Below, piece by piece: positions 8,428 through 19,620 of a stretch of DNA of 24,618 nt; within the stretch, counting starts at the first letter, position 1; each line of letters starts with the position of its first letter. This stretch comes from Welwitschia mirabilis (lineage: Eukaryota > Gnetophyta > Gnetopsida > Welwitschiales). The notes below the pieces were generated by a model. It saw only the letters and a list, made by a program, of their open reading frames with translations, did not search any database and was not told the origin of the DNA. The translations under genes and the position numbers were made by a program. The stretch covers positions 235,073,741 through 235,098,358 of the forward strand of contig JBOZIK010000001.1 of NCBI GenBank assembly GCA_051453625.1, given 5' to 3'.

Positions 8428-9885
8428 ATGACTCTTAGAATATCTTACACATCCAAGTATAAGGGAATTGAGGTTTATGCTTCTAGACATGTTGTTCTGT
8501 TTGATAAGATAGACTATGAATTTAAATCTAAAATAGTTCTTAGGAAATGAGCTATACATGTGGAAACTTTCAATACCCTATACTTTTTGGTTGAATATAT
8601 TTTTTAATGCTAAGAATAGAAACCCTTATTAACATCATGCCCAGAAGCCATTACTCAGATAGTAAGACTCCTCTATGCTAATGCAAAGATTATTGCTATT
8701 AATAATTCAAGGATAAAGTATATAGTATTAAGATAACTCTAGATATCATGGCAGATATTCTAGACATCCCTAGAGGATGTGTTCATAACTTTGTTTTTTT
8801 TGATTTAACTACACAAAATGCTTTGATCATACCTTTGATTTATGTGAAGTGGAATTTCACTAGAAGATCTCTACAACATTTAGAGCAAAACATCTTACAT
8901 TGTTGTATTATTTATTACATCTCATTTTTGGGTACATTCTTCTATCTTTTGATAATCAATGAATGATGTTAACTTATATTGGCTTAAATTCCTTTACTAG
9001 TTATATAGTTTAAAAAAGGTAAATGATTCTATGATAATATTTAAATCTTTGATGTATACTATTCAATTTGAGAAGAGGAGTCTTTGATATGGTGGCTTCA
9101 TATACAATTGTGTAGACACTTTAAAATTCATCTATGATAGCATAATGTTAAGTTCTTAAAGCCATCACAGCCTCTAAATTCTTTTGCTTTGGCATGAATG
9201 AATATTTTTAAGATTAGTTCTATATAAAAGCCTCCTAGAAGTAGATCAGTAGCGTCTCCATAGGTTTTTCTCTTAGGTCCTCATCCTTATGCTACTCTTT
9301 TCAAAAGGTCTACTAATTCGATGATGACTTGATTAACTTCATCAACATCATGTTATCTGAATAAGAAAAAACTTAGCATCGGATTTTATATCTTCTTAAG
9401 AATGTGAGATATTCTAAACATATATTAAAAATATTTAGAGAACCTTCTTTGGATCCATTGTATTCAGAGATACTAGAGTACACTCCTCTACATGATTTCC
9501 TAGCTTTAGAGAGAGAATAAGAAGAGGAGAAGAATTAAGAAAAGAAATAAGTAAAGGATAATTCTTTAAAAGAGGTAGAGTTAAAGGAGAAAGAATAAAA
9601 GGAATCCAATGAAAAAGAATTCAAGGAAAAGAAGTATCAATAGGAGGCACCTATATTACTTAAGGAAACTTGTCATTTTACTACTTAGGAGGGTTTATTA
9701 TCTCACTAGGGAATTAGGGCTTAATTTCAGTATATGCATCACCCTTTCTCATATAGTGGCCTTAGTACTCTATAGTAGTTACACTTCATTATTTCTTTAT
9801 CCTCTTTTATTACTATCATTACTCAATCATCAACAATACCATCTTCTTAGGCCAAAAGTAGTTGTGATTTCTCTTATTAGTTAGG
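8428..9885 (+). pseudogene. SIRE envelope-like / plant transposon-protein domain, degenerate
   Basis: The first open part (8428-8550) includes YKGIEVYASRHV followed by a D-[YF]-EF stretch. The same frame resumes at 8659 with IVRLLYANAKII, then shifts at about 8748 to MADILDIPRGCVHNFV. This order (a [RK]GIEVY.SRHV start, LVR.FYANAK, then a hydrophobic-D-ILGIP-G-V stretch) is that of the envelope-like proteins of SIRE elements, annotated elsewhere as a putative plant transposon protein domain. A KIFREPSLDPLYSEILEY stretch (about 9427-9480) and a Lys/Glu-rich stretch (9490-9625) follow. Many stops and at least two frameshifts make it dead. Its function in live elements is not established. Its position between RNase H and the PPT agrees with the lineage. 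The 3' limit is a guess. Confidence 0.6.
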
Positions 9886-10340
9886 ATCAAATAATACTTT
9901 TGATTATCTCTATAGTATGATTTCTTATTCTTTCCATTGTATCCTTTTAATTTTTATTATTTTGTTGATAGTTTTCATATACCTTATCATTGATGCTAAA
10001 GGATGGGATAGAGTTACTATCAAAACTAATTTTATTATGTTACTATCAACAAGTTAATTTACTAATTTGATACTTCTATGTTAAATTCAACATGATCTCT
10101 TTATTACTAAGCATGATATTATATCACTTAAAAATTCATGTAATGTTGTATACTTTTTGTTATTATTTAGAAAAATGATTTCCATTACAATATACTATGA
10201 TGATAAAAATAGCATACAATTGAGATACTTATACTATTATGTATTATATGAATCTTCTCTTTAAGTTTAAAGATCCTTTATGTTGTGTCATGTTTAACTT
10301 TAAGAGCTCAATTTTATTATCAAAAGTTATATGTTTGGAA

Positions 10341-10412
10341 TATATTTAGGGGGATTATTAATCTAGGGGAAGTTACAATTTTGATATGATTATCATCAAT
10401 GACAAAGAAGGA
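10341..10412 (+). promoter_or_regulatory. Polypurine tract zone of the SIRE element
   Basis: TTTAGGGGGATTA (10346-10358), TCTAGGGGAAG (10362-10372), a TTGATATGATTATCATCAAT stretch (10381-10400) and a degenerate CAAAGAAGGA (10403-10412) lie directly before the LTR. SIRE elements usually have G-rich tracts of this form (GGGGGAG) around an ATTATCATCA stretch, the last tract being the primer for plus-strand DNA synthesis. The last tract has lost several Gs here. Confidence 0.65.
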
Positions 10413-11494
10413 TATAGCAAAATCCCATCCTATTTTACTCATGGAATAATACTTTTGTAGGATACAAATTGATGTATTAAAAATAAAATTAAAAATATTA
10501 CTCTAGAATAAAGGCACCTGTAACATAAGTTAAAGGAAAATAGAACCTCAAGATTAAGATTCATGTAAAATAATATTTAAATCTAGTGATAATCTTTATG
10601 TAATTAACCAACATTCTCTAGCGGATCAATCATATGTTAGAAAAGAAAGAGGAACATATTCGTATAGTGGTTAACTAGATTAAACTAGAGGTTAATCATC
10701 TAGAGGTTAATAGGAAGACTAGAAATTGGTCATCCATAGCAAAACTATCAAACATAAGATAAGTAATTGATCAGCCTTACCAAAGTGTTAACCACTTACC
10801 ATGAAGAATTTCTTTATAGATTGGCTAATACATTAAAGGAATTAGCTATTATTCCAATTATTAGTAAAAAAATATAAATCTAAGAACCGTTGAAAACCAT
10901 TAAAAACATATCTAGGGAAGCTAAAAAACCATTTTGATGTCCACAATTATCAAATAATTATTTATGATAATCTAAAGCAACTATATTATCAATTGCATAA
11001 ACACATAATATGTTGTCTTAGTGAAGGGCTTCTTGAACCTTTTAGAACTAGATTGTACTATTCTTGACAACATTCAATTCACTCTATATTATACTTCCTC
11101 TTTATTATCAAGCTTATTGCACTCAAATGTGATTGTAAAATAGTAAACTAGGTTTGTACTTTTGGTTGAGAATTACTAGAAAATATTAATTGTATTAGTG
11201 GAGGATTACCAAAGTTTCAAAGAAGCATGATTGAAGGCTATACTTAAAATAAAGAAAAATAGGATTGTTTTCATATCTCTTGCATTTCTTGTCTTACCTA
11301 ATTGGTTTAAGCTTTATTCTTCATTGGTTACATGTATAATTAATTAAATAATTACTATCATATTTAGAGTGGAATTAGAATTAATTTAAATTAGATCATT
11401 ATTTTATTTTAGCTTTATTATTGAACTTAGAAATAATAAAAACTACCTAGCTTATTTTATTCACCCCTCTCATCTTAGATAGCTTGTCCTAATA
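10413..11494 (+). mobile_element. SIRE-type LTR, about 1.08 kb
   Basis: The left edge follows the polypurine tract (TAGCAAAATCCC from about 10415, the usual TG lost). The right edge is TCCTAATA, close to the TCCTAACA end common in this lineage, preceded by TTCACCCCTCT at 11460-11470. A TATA box lies at 10873. The left half holds repeated GGTTAACTAGA and AGAGGTTAATC motifs (10668-10712). It is flanked by a polypurine zone on the left and a primer-binding site on the right, so it does not simply end one element: it seems shared by two bodies. Confidence 0.65.
10873..10879 (+). promoter_or_regulatory. TATA-like box of the SIRE LTR
   Basis: TATAAAT lies about 460 bp from the LTR left edge and is followed by CTAAGAACCGTTGAAAACC, less AT-rich than the surroundings. 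This is where the U3/R boundary would be expected. Supported by motif and position only. Confidence 0.4.
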
Positions 11495-11496
11495 AT

Positions 11497-11509
11497 TCTT
11501 AATAAAGCC
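11497..11509 (+). promoter_or_regulatory. Degenerate tRNA-Met primer-binding site
   Basis: Two bases after the LTR end the sequence reads TTCTTAATAAAGCC, which lines up with TTGGTATCAGAGCC, the initiator tRNA-Met primer-binding site, with five mismatches. Spacing to the LTR end fits. On its own the match would be weak. Its location directly after the TCCTAATA end is what supports it. Confidence 0.5.
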
Positions 11510-11758
11510 TTAGAAAGGCTTATGATGACTAAGGAAGATATTTAAAATTTTCACAATAACATGCTTAATGTTAAAGGAACATTTGAAAATAGCCATCTAA
11601 TATACTATGACAATGTTATATTAACCCTAAATCATCTACTTCCGAATAATTTTGAAGGGGAGTTTCTTCCTAACTAACTTAAGCCAATAATTGGTGGTTC
11701 TTACTCACATGTTTTTAAGTTCATAAGGATTCCAACTATGACTATGATGATGAAAAAG
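11510..11758 (+). other. Possible leader/gag start of a second copia body
   Basis: By position this would be the leader and beginning of gag downstream of a 5' LTR. One frame runs mostly open through a NHLLPNNFEGEFLPN stretch and then GGSYSHVFKF, but I cannot match it to gag with confidence. It runs into the 143-N gap at 11759, so its continuation is not visible. Confidence 0.3.
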
Positions 11759-11901
11759 NNNNNNNNNNNNNNNNNNNNNNNNNNNNNNNNNNNNNNNNNN
11801 NNNNNNNNNNNNNNNNNNNNNNNNNNNNNNNNNNNNNNNNNNNNNNNNNNNNNNNNNNNNNNNNNNNNNNNNNNNNNNNNNNNNNNNNNNNNNNNNNNNN
11901 N
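11759..11901. other. Assembly gap, 143 N
   Basis: A run of 143 N. The non-round size suggests an estimated gap. It hides what follows the SIRE LTR and primer-binding site, including any gag. Confidence 0.95.
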
Positions 11902-14900
11902 TTTTATTTAATGATAATTTGATGTTCTAAAATTTTAAAATTAATTTTAAAATTAGATTAAAGGTTATCTACTATTATTGTTTATTATTCTTGAGTGATA
12001 TGTAGTCAATTCCTTGTTTGAATATAGTCAACTAATTAGATGGTTGATTCTTTATCTTAGTGAGCTTATTACTTATTAAATATTATTAGTTTTTCTAATT
12101 AGTTTCTAGTTCATCCATTATCTAAAATTAGGTAACTACTTAGAAGTAGACCCTTATTTTTACGTAGTCAATAGTTTGTGACACCTACATTTTTTTAAAT
12201 CACTCACTTCTTAACTACTTGATCTCCATTAATCATTCATCTTTTATTGGTTTTTTCTACAAAATTTGGTAATTTACTTTAATTTTTTACAAATTTTATT
12301 TATGTATAATTCTTATAATTTTTAGCTCCATGAATCATTAAAGCCCTATAATTAAACATGCATAAGTATTATCAAACTTATTTATAATTTGATTTATCAT
12401 TAATATATAATTAGAAGGTGTAATAATATACTATTTTATGATTGAGTATAATAAAATTCATGTTTATACTTTTCTTAACTCTAATCTTCTAATAAACCTA
12501 AGCTTCTTCTATAAATTATTTTATGATTAAAACATTGAAGATAAAGTGAAAAGATTACTTATGCTAAAAGATAAAATTAGAATAAGAAACATAATCATAA
12601 TAGGTACACATTTAATAAAAAGTCATAAAATTATTTTCTTCATGGTATCAATTTAACAATTTTGATAATTAGTATAAGTATACAATGTACTAATAAGCAT
12701 GACATAAAAAGAAATACATATTGTGATTTGAAAAAAAGGATGAACTAGAACTATTTTATATTTCATAAGTATGATGACCATATAAAAATAGTGATACATT
12801 CATATATAAGTAATGTTCCATGTAAAATACAATAATTAATCATATAAAATTATTAATTTATACTCTCTTCATTTATCATGAATGATAATGTTAGAGATGT
12901 AAACAAAATGCAAATCTTAAATGAATGAGTTAAGAACCTAGAAAAAATAGTATCTAATAAGTAATAAAATATAAAAATAAAAAACAATTATCCTAATTAA
13001 ATTCTATGTTAAAGTCACTTAACATGATAATACCTTCACAAAGTATAAAGATCTTTAATGTAGTAGGGAATTAAGTTTTTATTGCTATTATTGAAGCTTG
13101 TAGAGAAAAAATGAAAGAAGATCATAGTTTCTTACTAAGACAATCAATTTGAGGCTTAAAGAAACATGGAGAAGAGATATCTATTAGTATACATGATTGT
13201 GATGGTAACTATGATGATAAATCCTAATCATTGCCTTCTCCCTCCTTCTTATTTAAAGTAGAACTTTGATAATTCATATGAGGAAAAGGTTTGAGTATCT
13301 TTAAGTATATAGATTTAAGTGAGAAAATGGCTTTTATGCAAATATTCCTCATGTTATATTATATTCTTGTTAAGATTTATGTTAACTAACTAAGCTACTA
13401 TTCTTACTTGTATTACCCTCTAGCTATAAACAAAATAAGGTTTATAAAAGATTCATAACACCTTTGGATATGATTAAATAAGTAGAGGTGAAACAACTAT
13501 GAGTACTGATTATAACTCTAAAGTCAAACATGAAGTAAGAATTACATTCAAAGATTTCATATGAACTAGTGTAGTGTAATCTCTAGCTTGTATAGGATAT
13601 ACAATTATAACATTATTATGTTAGAAACAAATATTAAATTTCTTAAATAAGTTTATTATAAATCCATCATATATCAATGTCTAGGTTTTATACTATAGGA
13701 TGTTTAAGATATATTTGAAAATGTTCATCAAGACATCTATTCTAATTCCAACATGAATATAATGTATAACTTTGAGATGATATGGAGTTATTTCAAGTAG
13801 ATACCCACTAAGAGAAGTTATGATGTATTTGAAAATCAAATTTAATACTTTATATATTTATTAAAGATACACTACTCTTAAGGCTATAACTTTTTCCCAA
13901 TCAAACTCTTTATTACATCATGCTAAACCTATATGAATAGTTATATGTAGTAAATATTAAGGTATGAAATCCTTCATGACGCATATGTAGCATTACTACA
14001 ATATTTTCTTAAGTGACTTGAAATTATATGCCTAAAATATTAATATTTAATACACTCTCAGATATGGATACTATTTGTATGTTAGCATAGGAGAAACCAA
14101 CCATGTTTACATAGATTTTCAAATAGTCTTGAAAAAACAATTTCATCTTTGATATTGAAAAATGTTAATGATGGAATTGATGAGGATTCTAAATTAGAGA
14201 CATAAATACTTTCTCTGTAAGTAGTGCTTTATTTTTGTATTCATGTTAAAACTTGATATTGTCTTATCTTTTGATTTATGCAAAAGGATACACTTCTCTC
14301 ATTCTTAATGAGGATGACCTTACTTCTTTTTCTTTGGATGAAGAATTAAAAGAAATTTCTCCTCTAGTTCATGGTTATAGGTTTTGCACTCAAATACTTA
14401 ACATTCAGATATCATAAAGAAGTTTTATCATAGGATAACTAAAAAACTAAATTAATTAGTAACTTAATACAAGATGTATTAGAATGCCCAAGAATATGTA
14501 CTAGAGATGATATAACATTAAATCGATTTAATCAAGTGAGCATGAGAAAAAGTTAAAGATATCATAAACTTAAAGATCTAAATGATTTGAAAGAGAAGAC
14601 ATTTGTAAAATATTTGATATGTATATTAAATAACATAAAATTCCAACATTGATAATTATAGTTTAATAATAAATAACTTTTTTAAAAATAAAGAATAATA
14701 GATAATAATAGACCAAAAATAAGATAAGAAATAAATCAAAAAGTGTTAATTTATGCAAACATTAAAGACAAATTTTAAACACTAGGCATATATGGAACTG
14801 AGAAAATTTTAATTTAGAACATGAAGAAATTAATAAAATTTGGTTTTTTCTATTTATAACCTATAATTATAAAGTAGAGTATTTATTTTCAAAGTGTTAC

Positions 14901-15504
14901 TTAATCCAAATTTGATCAAAAAATGAGGGTAAAAAAATTAGGGTTTTGAGATAAATTTAATATAGCTATAATTTTTTAATCGAAGATATGATAAAAATTT
15001 AACATAGAAATGTTTTTCATACACCAAGTAGCTATGTAAGATTATATAGCTTTAGAAATGAAATAAACAAAAGAAAAATAAGGTGAAGATCACTAAAGAA
15101 AATATGAAAAATTGCAAAAAATGAAATAGCATTTGTGTTATTTTAAGTATTTTTAAAAATGCAATGCAGGTCATATCTAACATTAGGTAGTTAACTTCAT
15201 AAAAGATAACTACTTTTTTCTATGAAACACTAACCAACTAGGAATATTGATCAATAAATAAGTGTTACGAAAACCTAATAAGAAAGGGTTAAACTAGAAA
15301 AATAGTTATGACTAATAAATTGTAAAAAAAGAAAACATCCTAAAAATATTAAATGAAATGGGTTTATTAACTATACAACAATGATCAACTAGATAAGGTT
15401 TAAAATGATTAGTATGAGTTAGAGCACTAGGATAAACTAGAAAAAAATGCTACCAATCAACTAAGAAGGTATTTATAGAAGATGTAGTTAAAAAATTTAC
15501 CTAT
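11902..15504. other. No gene; AT-rich decayed DNA
   Basis: No protein domain was recognised on either strand. A perfect palindrome AATTTTAAAATT occurs twice in tandem at 11931-11954. Near 12000-12180 and 15180-15430 there are AGTCAACT, TTAACTA and AACTAGATAAGG motifs similar in style to those in the SIRE LTR, perhaps remnants of LTR sequence. A short open stretch near 14290-14390 (NEDDLTSFSLDEEL in one frame) looks protein-like but matches nothing I know. The region is probably older retroelement debris. Confidence 0.45.
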
Positions 15505-15561
15505 TAAGGATCTAGTCATTAACTAGATAAGGCTAAGGATCTAGTCATTAACTAGATAAGG
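15505..15561. repeat. 29-bp tandem duplication, each unit a hairpin
   Basis: Unit one is 15505-15533 and unit two 15534-15561, identical over 28 bases. Each unit contains ATCTAGT, a five-base loop and ACTAGAT, a perfect 7-bp inverted repeat. The identity is striking in such decayed DNA, so the duplication is recent compared with its surroundings, or is an assembly effect. Confidence 0.85.
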
Positions 15562-15799
15562 AAAAATGTACTTTTTAACTTAAGAAAATAAAGTAGTAAG
15601 GATTAAAAGGAAATTTTAATATAAGAATAAGAATGGAGATTTAGGAGAATTTGAAAAATAAAAAGGTATGTTTAATCTAAAGTAAGAAAATAATATGATT
15701 ATGAGGAAGTTTCAAGATTAAGAGATTTATAAAAGAATACAAAATAGTTCTAAGATAGAAGTTTAGTGAAAATAAAATAAAAAATAACTATTATGAGGG

Positions 15800-16039
15800 A
15801 TATAATTCAGATGGATCTACTAATTTTCTATAAGATCACAAATTTAATGATGATGTGTAAAAGATTCTTTGAATAAGAAAGAATAAAAGAGAGTCAAATA
15901 ATTTTCAAAAGTAATATTTTATTTTTTCTTATCATTTTAAAAGATATAGCTTACTTTTATAGATGAATATACATAACTAGGTTTCCACTAGGGTTTTCAT
16001 TCTTCTAAGTATTACTATGCAACTTATTATTGTTCTTAT
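15800..16039 (-). mobile_element. 3' LTR (partial) of the minus-strand copia
   Basis: On the minus strand this begins right after the polypurine tract. It contains AAAACCCTAGTGGAAACC, then a CTATAAAAGTAAG TATA box (15950-15962), then a pyrimidine-rich stretch. Small copia LTRs are commonly built this way. The LTR end at low coordinates is not resolved, and I see no target duplication. Confidence 0.45.
15950..15962 (-). promoter_or_regulatory. TATA box in minus-strand copia LTR
   Basis: The minus strand reads CTATAAAAGTAAG, a good TATA box, about 80 bp into the presumed LTR and preceded by AACCCTAGTGGAAACC. Motif and position only. Confidence 0.4.
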
Positions 16040-16057
16040 AATTTCCCCCTTAATTTT
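16040..16057 (-). promoter_or_regulatory. Polypurine tract of the minus-strand copia
   Basis: The minus strand reads AAAATTAAGGGGGAAATT, a classic plant copia polypurine tract directly before the 3' LTR. It is one of the best-preserved parts of this element. Confidence 0.6.
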
Positions 16058-16499
16058 AGAATATTTTCTCTTATAAAGAATCCAAAATTTATAGAGAAAA
16101 ACCTTAAGAATGTATTCTACAAAAAAACTTACAAGGAGTTTTTATGTAAGAGAACTACTTTCTAAAAGTTTTATTACATATTATTACAAATTCAATAGTA
16201 GTATGATTGATGAATTACACATTTCATAATGCTACATAAAGGTGTACTACATATCTTTTAGTATTAGGTAAGTTTTACTATACATCTTGTAGTACTAGGA
16301 TCAATAAAAGCATTTTCTTAGTGGTTTTAAAAGTCAAATAAGGCCTAATATCTATAGTAAAATAATTGTACAAACTCATAGTCAATCCTATTATAGATTG
16401 AATGTTTTGAAAAATTTTTGGATGAAGTGGAATTATTTAAATATCAACTATTTTTTCTATGATTATATAGTGTATTAGTACAATGAATTCATGCTACAC

Positions 16500-16585
16500 A
16501 AGTTTCTTAATTTTATGGACCAACTCCCATATACCATTTTTCACAATTGCATAGTATTCTTTTTCATGGCTTGATCCACTGATTA
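16500..16585 (-). pseudogene. Copia RT N-terminal start, degenerate
   Basis: The minus strand reads SMDQAMKKEYYAIVKNGIWE with ELVHKIKKLV after it. This corresponds to the opening of copia RT, where the family has W-x-x-A-M-x-x-E-x-x-A-I-x-x-N-x-T-W-x-L-V. It is open for nearly 30 codons. Downstream the match fades and the catalytic YVDD region is absent. Confidence 0.75.
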
Positions 16586-17024
16586 TGTAGAATGACATAA
16601 TTGAAAGATATTAGTCAATATTAAAAGTTGGATGAAGCTGATCATCACCATCAAGAGATACATAAGAATCTTTCCAATGCTAATTTTTCAATTTTCATCA
16701 TTATAAATATTTTATAAAGTAGATTCTAATCAAGTATATTGTTTTCTCTTTGGAATTGATCATCATTCTTGCTAGGACAATTAAATGATTTATTTCTTAA
16801 ATCATGTTCATATGTAGTAGGCACATTGAAGTTCTCAATTTCTTTAAGTTATATAGTAAATAAACCATTTTCACTAGAAGGAACTAATAAATTAAGACTC
16901 GGAGATAATTTTTTCCTTTAATAATAGGACATTGGTCATCTAAAATATGCACAAGATGAGAGGAAGAACTTAGATTGGAAATATCAAGCTCAGAATAATT
17001 CTATAAAATTTGGAAAAAGATGAA

Positions 17025-17390
17025 ATCATGAGAGAAAATGATCTTATGATTCTTAAGAATGTAAATGCAATATCCTTTTTGACCAATTGTACACCTCATA
17101 GCTATGTTAACCCAAGAATGTATACTAAGCTTATCAAAATGTTTGATATAAATATTGACATAGAATTTACATTTTGAAAATGAAGTTAGATCAAACTGGG
17201 TTTATATCCATTCCATTTCTTAGTAAGAAAAATATTATTTTATTGTTAAGATAGACCATAGTACTAATAGTCGTATATCATAAATAGGTTTTACAACCAT
17301 TATATTACATCACTGAATGTGTTATATCCATTATGATTAAATTGAGCTATTGAGTGCTGCCATTCTATTGAGACATTTCTAGGCATGTTT
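17025..17390 (-). pseudogene. Copia integrase C-terminal part, degenerate
   Basis: On the minus strand SQ-stop-NGSTQ-stop-LN (17382-17340) lines up with the integrase PQQNGVVERKN motif. Further along, RCTIGQKGYCIYILKNHKI and IFSHDFIFFQ (about 17100-17025) line up with the family's KCIFIGYS..KGYRCYDP....I.SRDVIF.E stretch. Both Gln and Arg codons in the first motif have become TAG. It is the tail of the DDE integrase plus the linker to RT. The catalytic Asp residues would lie upstream and are not recognisable. Confidence 0.7.
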
Positions 17391-18054
17391 TTAGATGACA
17401 AATTTCTTCTGAAGCAAGAAAATCATTGACTTTTATTGATGTCTCTTCATCCACATTATTAGAATGAAATCATTTAATCTTTATTACTACTTTTCTTTTC
17501 CTTTTTTTCTTTAAAAATATTTATATAAATAAATTTCATTCCATAAAATACACCCAATCTATGTATGAAAAATAAACTATTAATGGTATAAAGTAGCAAT
17601 ATCCTTAGGTCATAAGGAGTATCATAAGACCACATAAATCAACCTAAATCAGTAGTAGGCTTTAATTAGTCTAATATTTTCTATTTTAAAAGCATTATTA
17701 AGTTTCTTTACTTATTATAGATACTTCACATTATGAAAAATCATGTGAAATGGAGGGTATAAGACAATGTTCATTCTCATGCATTGTAGTTAAAGAGAAG
17801 GACTAGTATGACTCAAGTAAGCATGCCATAAAATTAATCAGGAAATTTCCTCTTATGAGACATGGTAAATAATTTCATGCATATCAAAACATTCTTAAAG
17901 GTGTATTACTTTTTCATTGATGTGACCTTTCATAACAAGTGTTGTGAAGTGTATCATGTGGTTTTTAAATTAATTAATTAATCATGTTCAATAATAACCT
18001 ATAATATTAAGTATCTATTTACATCACATATACTAATATAACAGAAAAACCCAA
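17391..18054. other. No recognisable content
   Basis: By position this should hold the integrase core of the minus-strand copia, but I find no motif. A short TTAA-type simple repeat occurs at 17968-17982. Confidence 0.4.
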
Positions 18055-18900
18055 TGTCATAAATTGGTAAGTAATTAAATGTTTAATCAGAAAATTATTC
18101 AAAAATAAAAGGAATAATTTTCAGTTACATTTCAGAATAGCAACTAAATAACAATGAAATAATGGATTAAATTTAATGAATTATGAAATGATAATGCAAG
18201 AATGAAATACAATTCCAAATGCAACTAATTTAATAAATGTAATAACTTGTTATCAAATAAGTTAGCTCTCATATCCTATATCAAAAATAAAATAGAATCT
18301 AATTGTAATTATCTTGATTTCCACATAGAATATAAAGAATAAGAAAAAAGAAATTTGAATAAAGAAATTGATTTTCTATTAATTAAAGTGTGTTACATTC
18401 ACTTACAAGTAGTCATCCCTTAATGAATGCATTTAAGCCCAATACTAAGGAAAGATCTTTTGTTAAGTTAAATGGATCCCCTACCTAATTAATCTTTATA
18501 TTATTATAAGAATATTTCATGCATATTTGATAACCTAATATGAATTCCTAAGGGAGGTATTTATAGTTTTGGATTAGTAGTTGAGGTCACTAAGGGGTAT
18601 AAACATAAACGGATGATTACTTTAATAATTGAATAATAAATACTATGATTTTTTATATTATTTAGAGTGGTCATTCTTCTAGGTATCTTTTTGATAACCA
18701 TAGGAGATGATTACTAAAATAGGAGTAACTTCCATTTACATGACTTTCTAATTTAACTACTTATTATTACATTTTTAGATTCATCTAAACAATCATAGTG
18801 AATAACCATTAGGAAACAATGAGATTCTTATTATCTTATATTGTCTTTCATCTTGTAAGTATTATCTCGATGACAAGATGGATGATAGATTCTTATCAAT
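18055..18900 (-). mobile_element. LTR-like sequence, copy 1 (probable solo LTR)
   Basis: It aligns with 21382 to about 22650 in the same orientation. The best block is 18437-18570 against 21892-22019. There GCCCAATACTAAGG matches GCCTAACACCAAGG, ATGGATCC matches ATGGACCT, and GGGAGGTATTTATAGTTTT matches GAGAGGTATATATAGTTTT. The left edge is set by a TGTCATAA start found in both. On the minus strand it carries a TATA box. It splits the minus-strand copia between GAG-pre-integrase and integrase. I see no internal region beside it, so solo LTR is the simplest reading. The right edge is a guess. Confidence 0.5.
18552..18570 (-). promoter_or_regulatory. TATA-box block of LTR-like copy 1
   Basis: The minus strand reads CTATAAATACCTCCC. 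It is conserved with the partner at 22001-22019 (CTATATATACCTCTC). Conservation between diverged copies is the main support. Confidence 0.5.
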
Positions 18901-19325
18901 ATCCTCAACTTTGATCAATTTATCTTTTTTGAATATGACTTTTGTGATCCATGAATGTTTAAATAAGCTATAACCATCTTTATAAATCAAAAGATCTCTC
19001 ATAGGATTATCACAATGTCAAAACTAACATGCCTCTTGAAACGATCTTTTAAAGTATTAGCTTGTGAATCATCATTACTTCATTAAAAGGGTCAAGTACA
19101 GAAAAACCCTTAAAATATTCAAAAAAAGGCATAATTATGTTTAAAATTCATGCTTTCTATAATTATTATGATGGTTACGCATGATTACTATAAATCCTTT
19201 AGAAAACTATTAATAAAATTTGAAAACATAATCTAAAAAACTATTAAATAGGATCAGTTTGATCTCATAATAATAAGTTTATTATAAGCATAAAAATATT
19301 GATTAAATCCTCATCATGAAAATGA
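18901..19325. other. No recognisable content
   Basis: This lies between the LTR-like copy 1 and the GAG-pre-integrase remnant. It should belong to the minus-strand copia (rest of GAG-pre-integrase and integrase start), but I could not identify the HHCC zinc-binding residues. Confidence 0.4.
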
Positions 19326-19398
19326 AATCATCTTCTCTGGTCAATCTGAAAAGGAAAAGAACTTGTAACCTCAAATAAAGGACATATAAAACATGAGA
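19326..19398 (-). pseudogene. Copia GAG-pre-integrase remnant
   Basis: The minus strand reads SHVLYVLYLRLQVLFLFRLTREDD, where the family has a VLYVP.L..NLLSV.QLT... stretch at the protease/integrase boundary. It is open across about 24 codons. The Pro is replaced and the SV step is lost, but spacing is kept. Confidence 0.6.
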
Positions 19399-19510
19399 TA
19401 GAATTTTTTATGAGAGATAAGGTAACTAAAACATGATTGTAATATGATCTTCTGTAGGAATTAAAATTCTATTTTCTATTTGCCTAATAAACATAACTAG
19501 GCTATGCTAT

Positions 19511-19620
19511 GAAATGATCAAAATAATCATGCTTGTATGTCACATGCCTTCTCATCATAAGATTGAAAATCTAAGATTTATTATAAGGAATGTTTCCAAT
19601 TATACATGTAAAATTATAGC
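19511..19620 (-). pseudogene. Copia gag zinc knuckle / protease edge, degenerate
   Basis: The minus strand reads YNFTCIIGNIPYNKS (zinc-knuckle position, with one Cys of the CCHC set left) and then MRRHVTYKHDYFDHF, which matches the stretch after the protease active site (family: DSGAT.HMT....F..F). The catalytic DSG itself is not preserved. The 84-codon frame on the opposite strand (19514-19768) is a shadow of this. Confidence 0.55.

Larger units (their letters stand above)
3608..11494 (+). mobile_element. Decayed SIRE/Maximus-type Ty1-copia retrotransposon, 5'-truncated
   Basis: On the + strand the order is RT, RNase H, envelope-like region, polypurine zone, LTR. This is the layout of the SIRE (Maximus) copia lineage, which differs from other copia elements by carrying an extra envelope-like region between RNase H and the 3' LTR. 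The visible RT and RNase H motifs also fit that lineage. Gag, protease and integrase are missing on the left. The body is interrupted by a separate element at 4720-6924. Stops and frameshifts throughout make it non-coding. The LTR end shares the typical TTCACCCCTCT stretch near 11460. Confidence 0.75.

Noticed and set aside
9609-9884. 91-codon open frame on the + strand
   Set aside because: It overlaps the charged tail of the envelope-like remnant and seems to read partly out of the ancestral frame. Not an independent gene.
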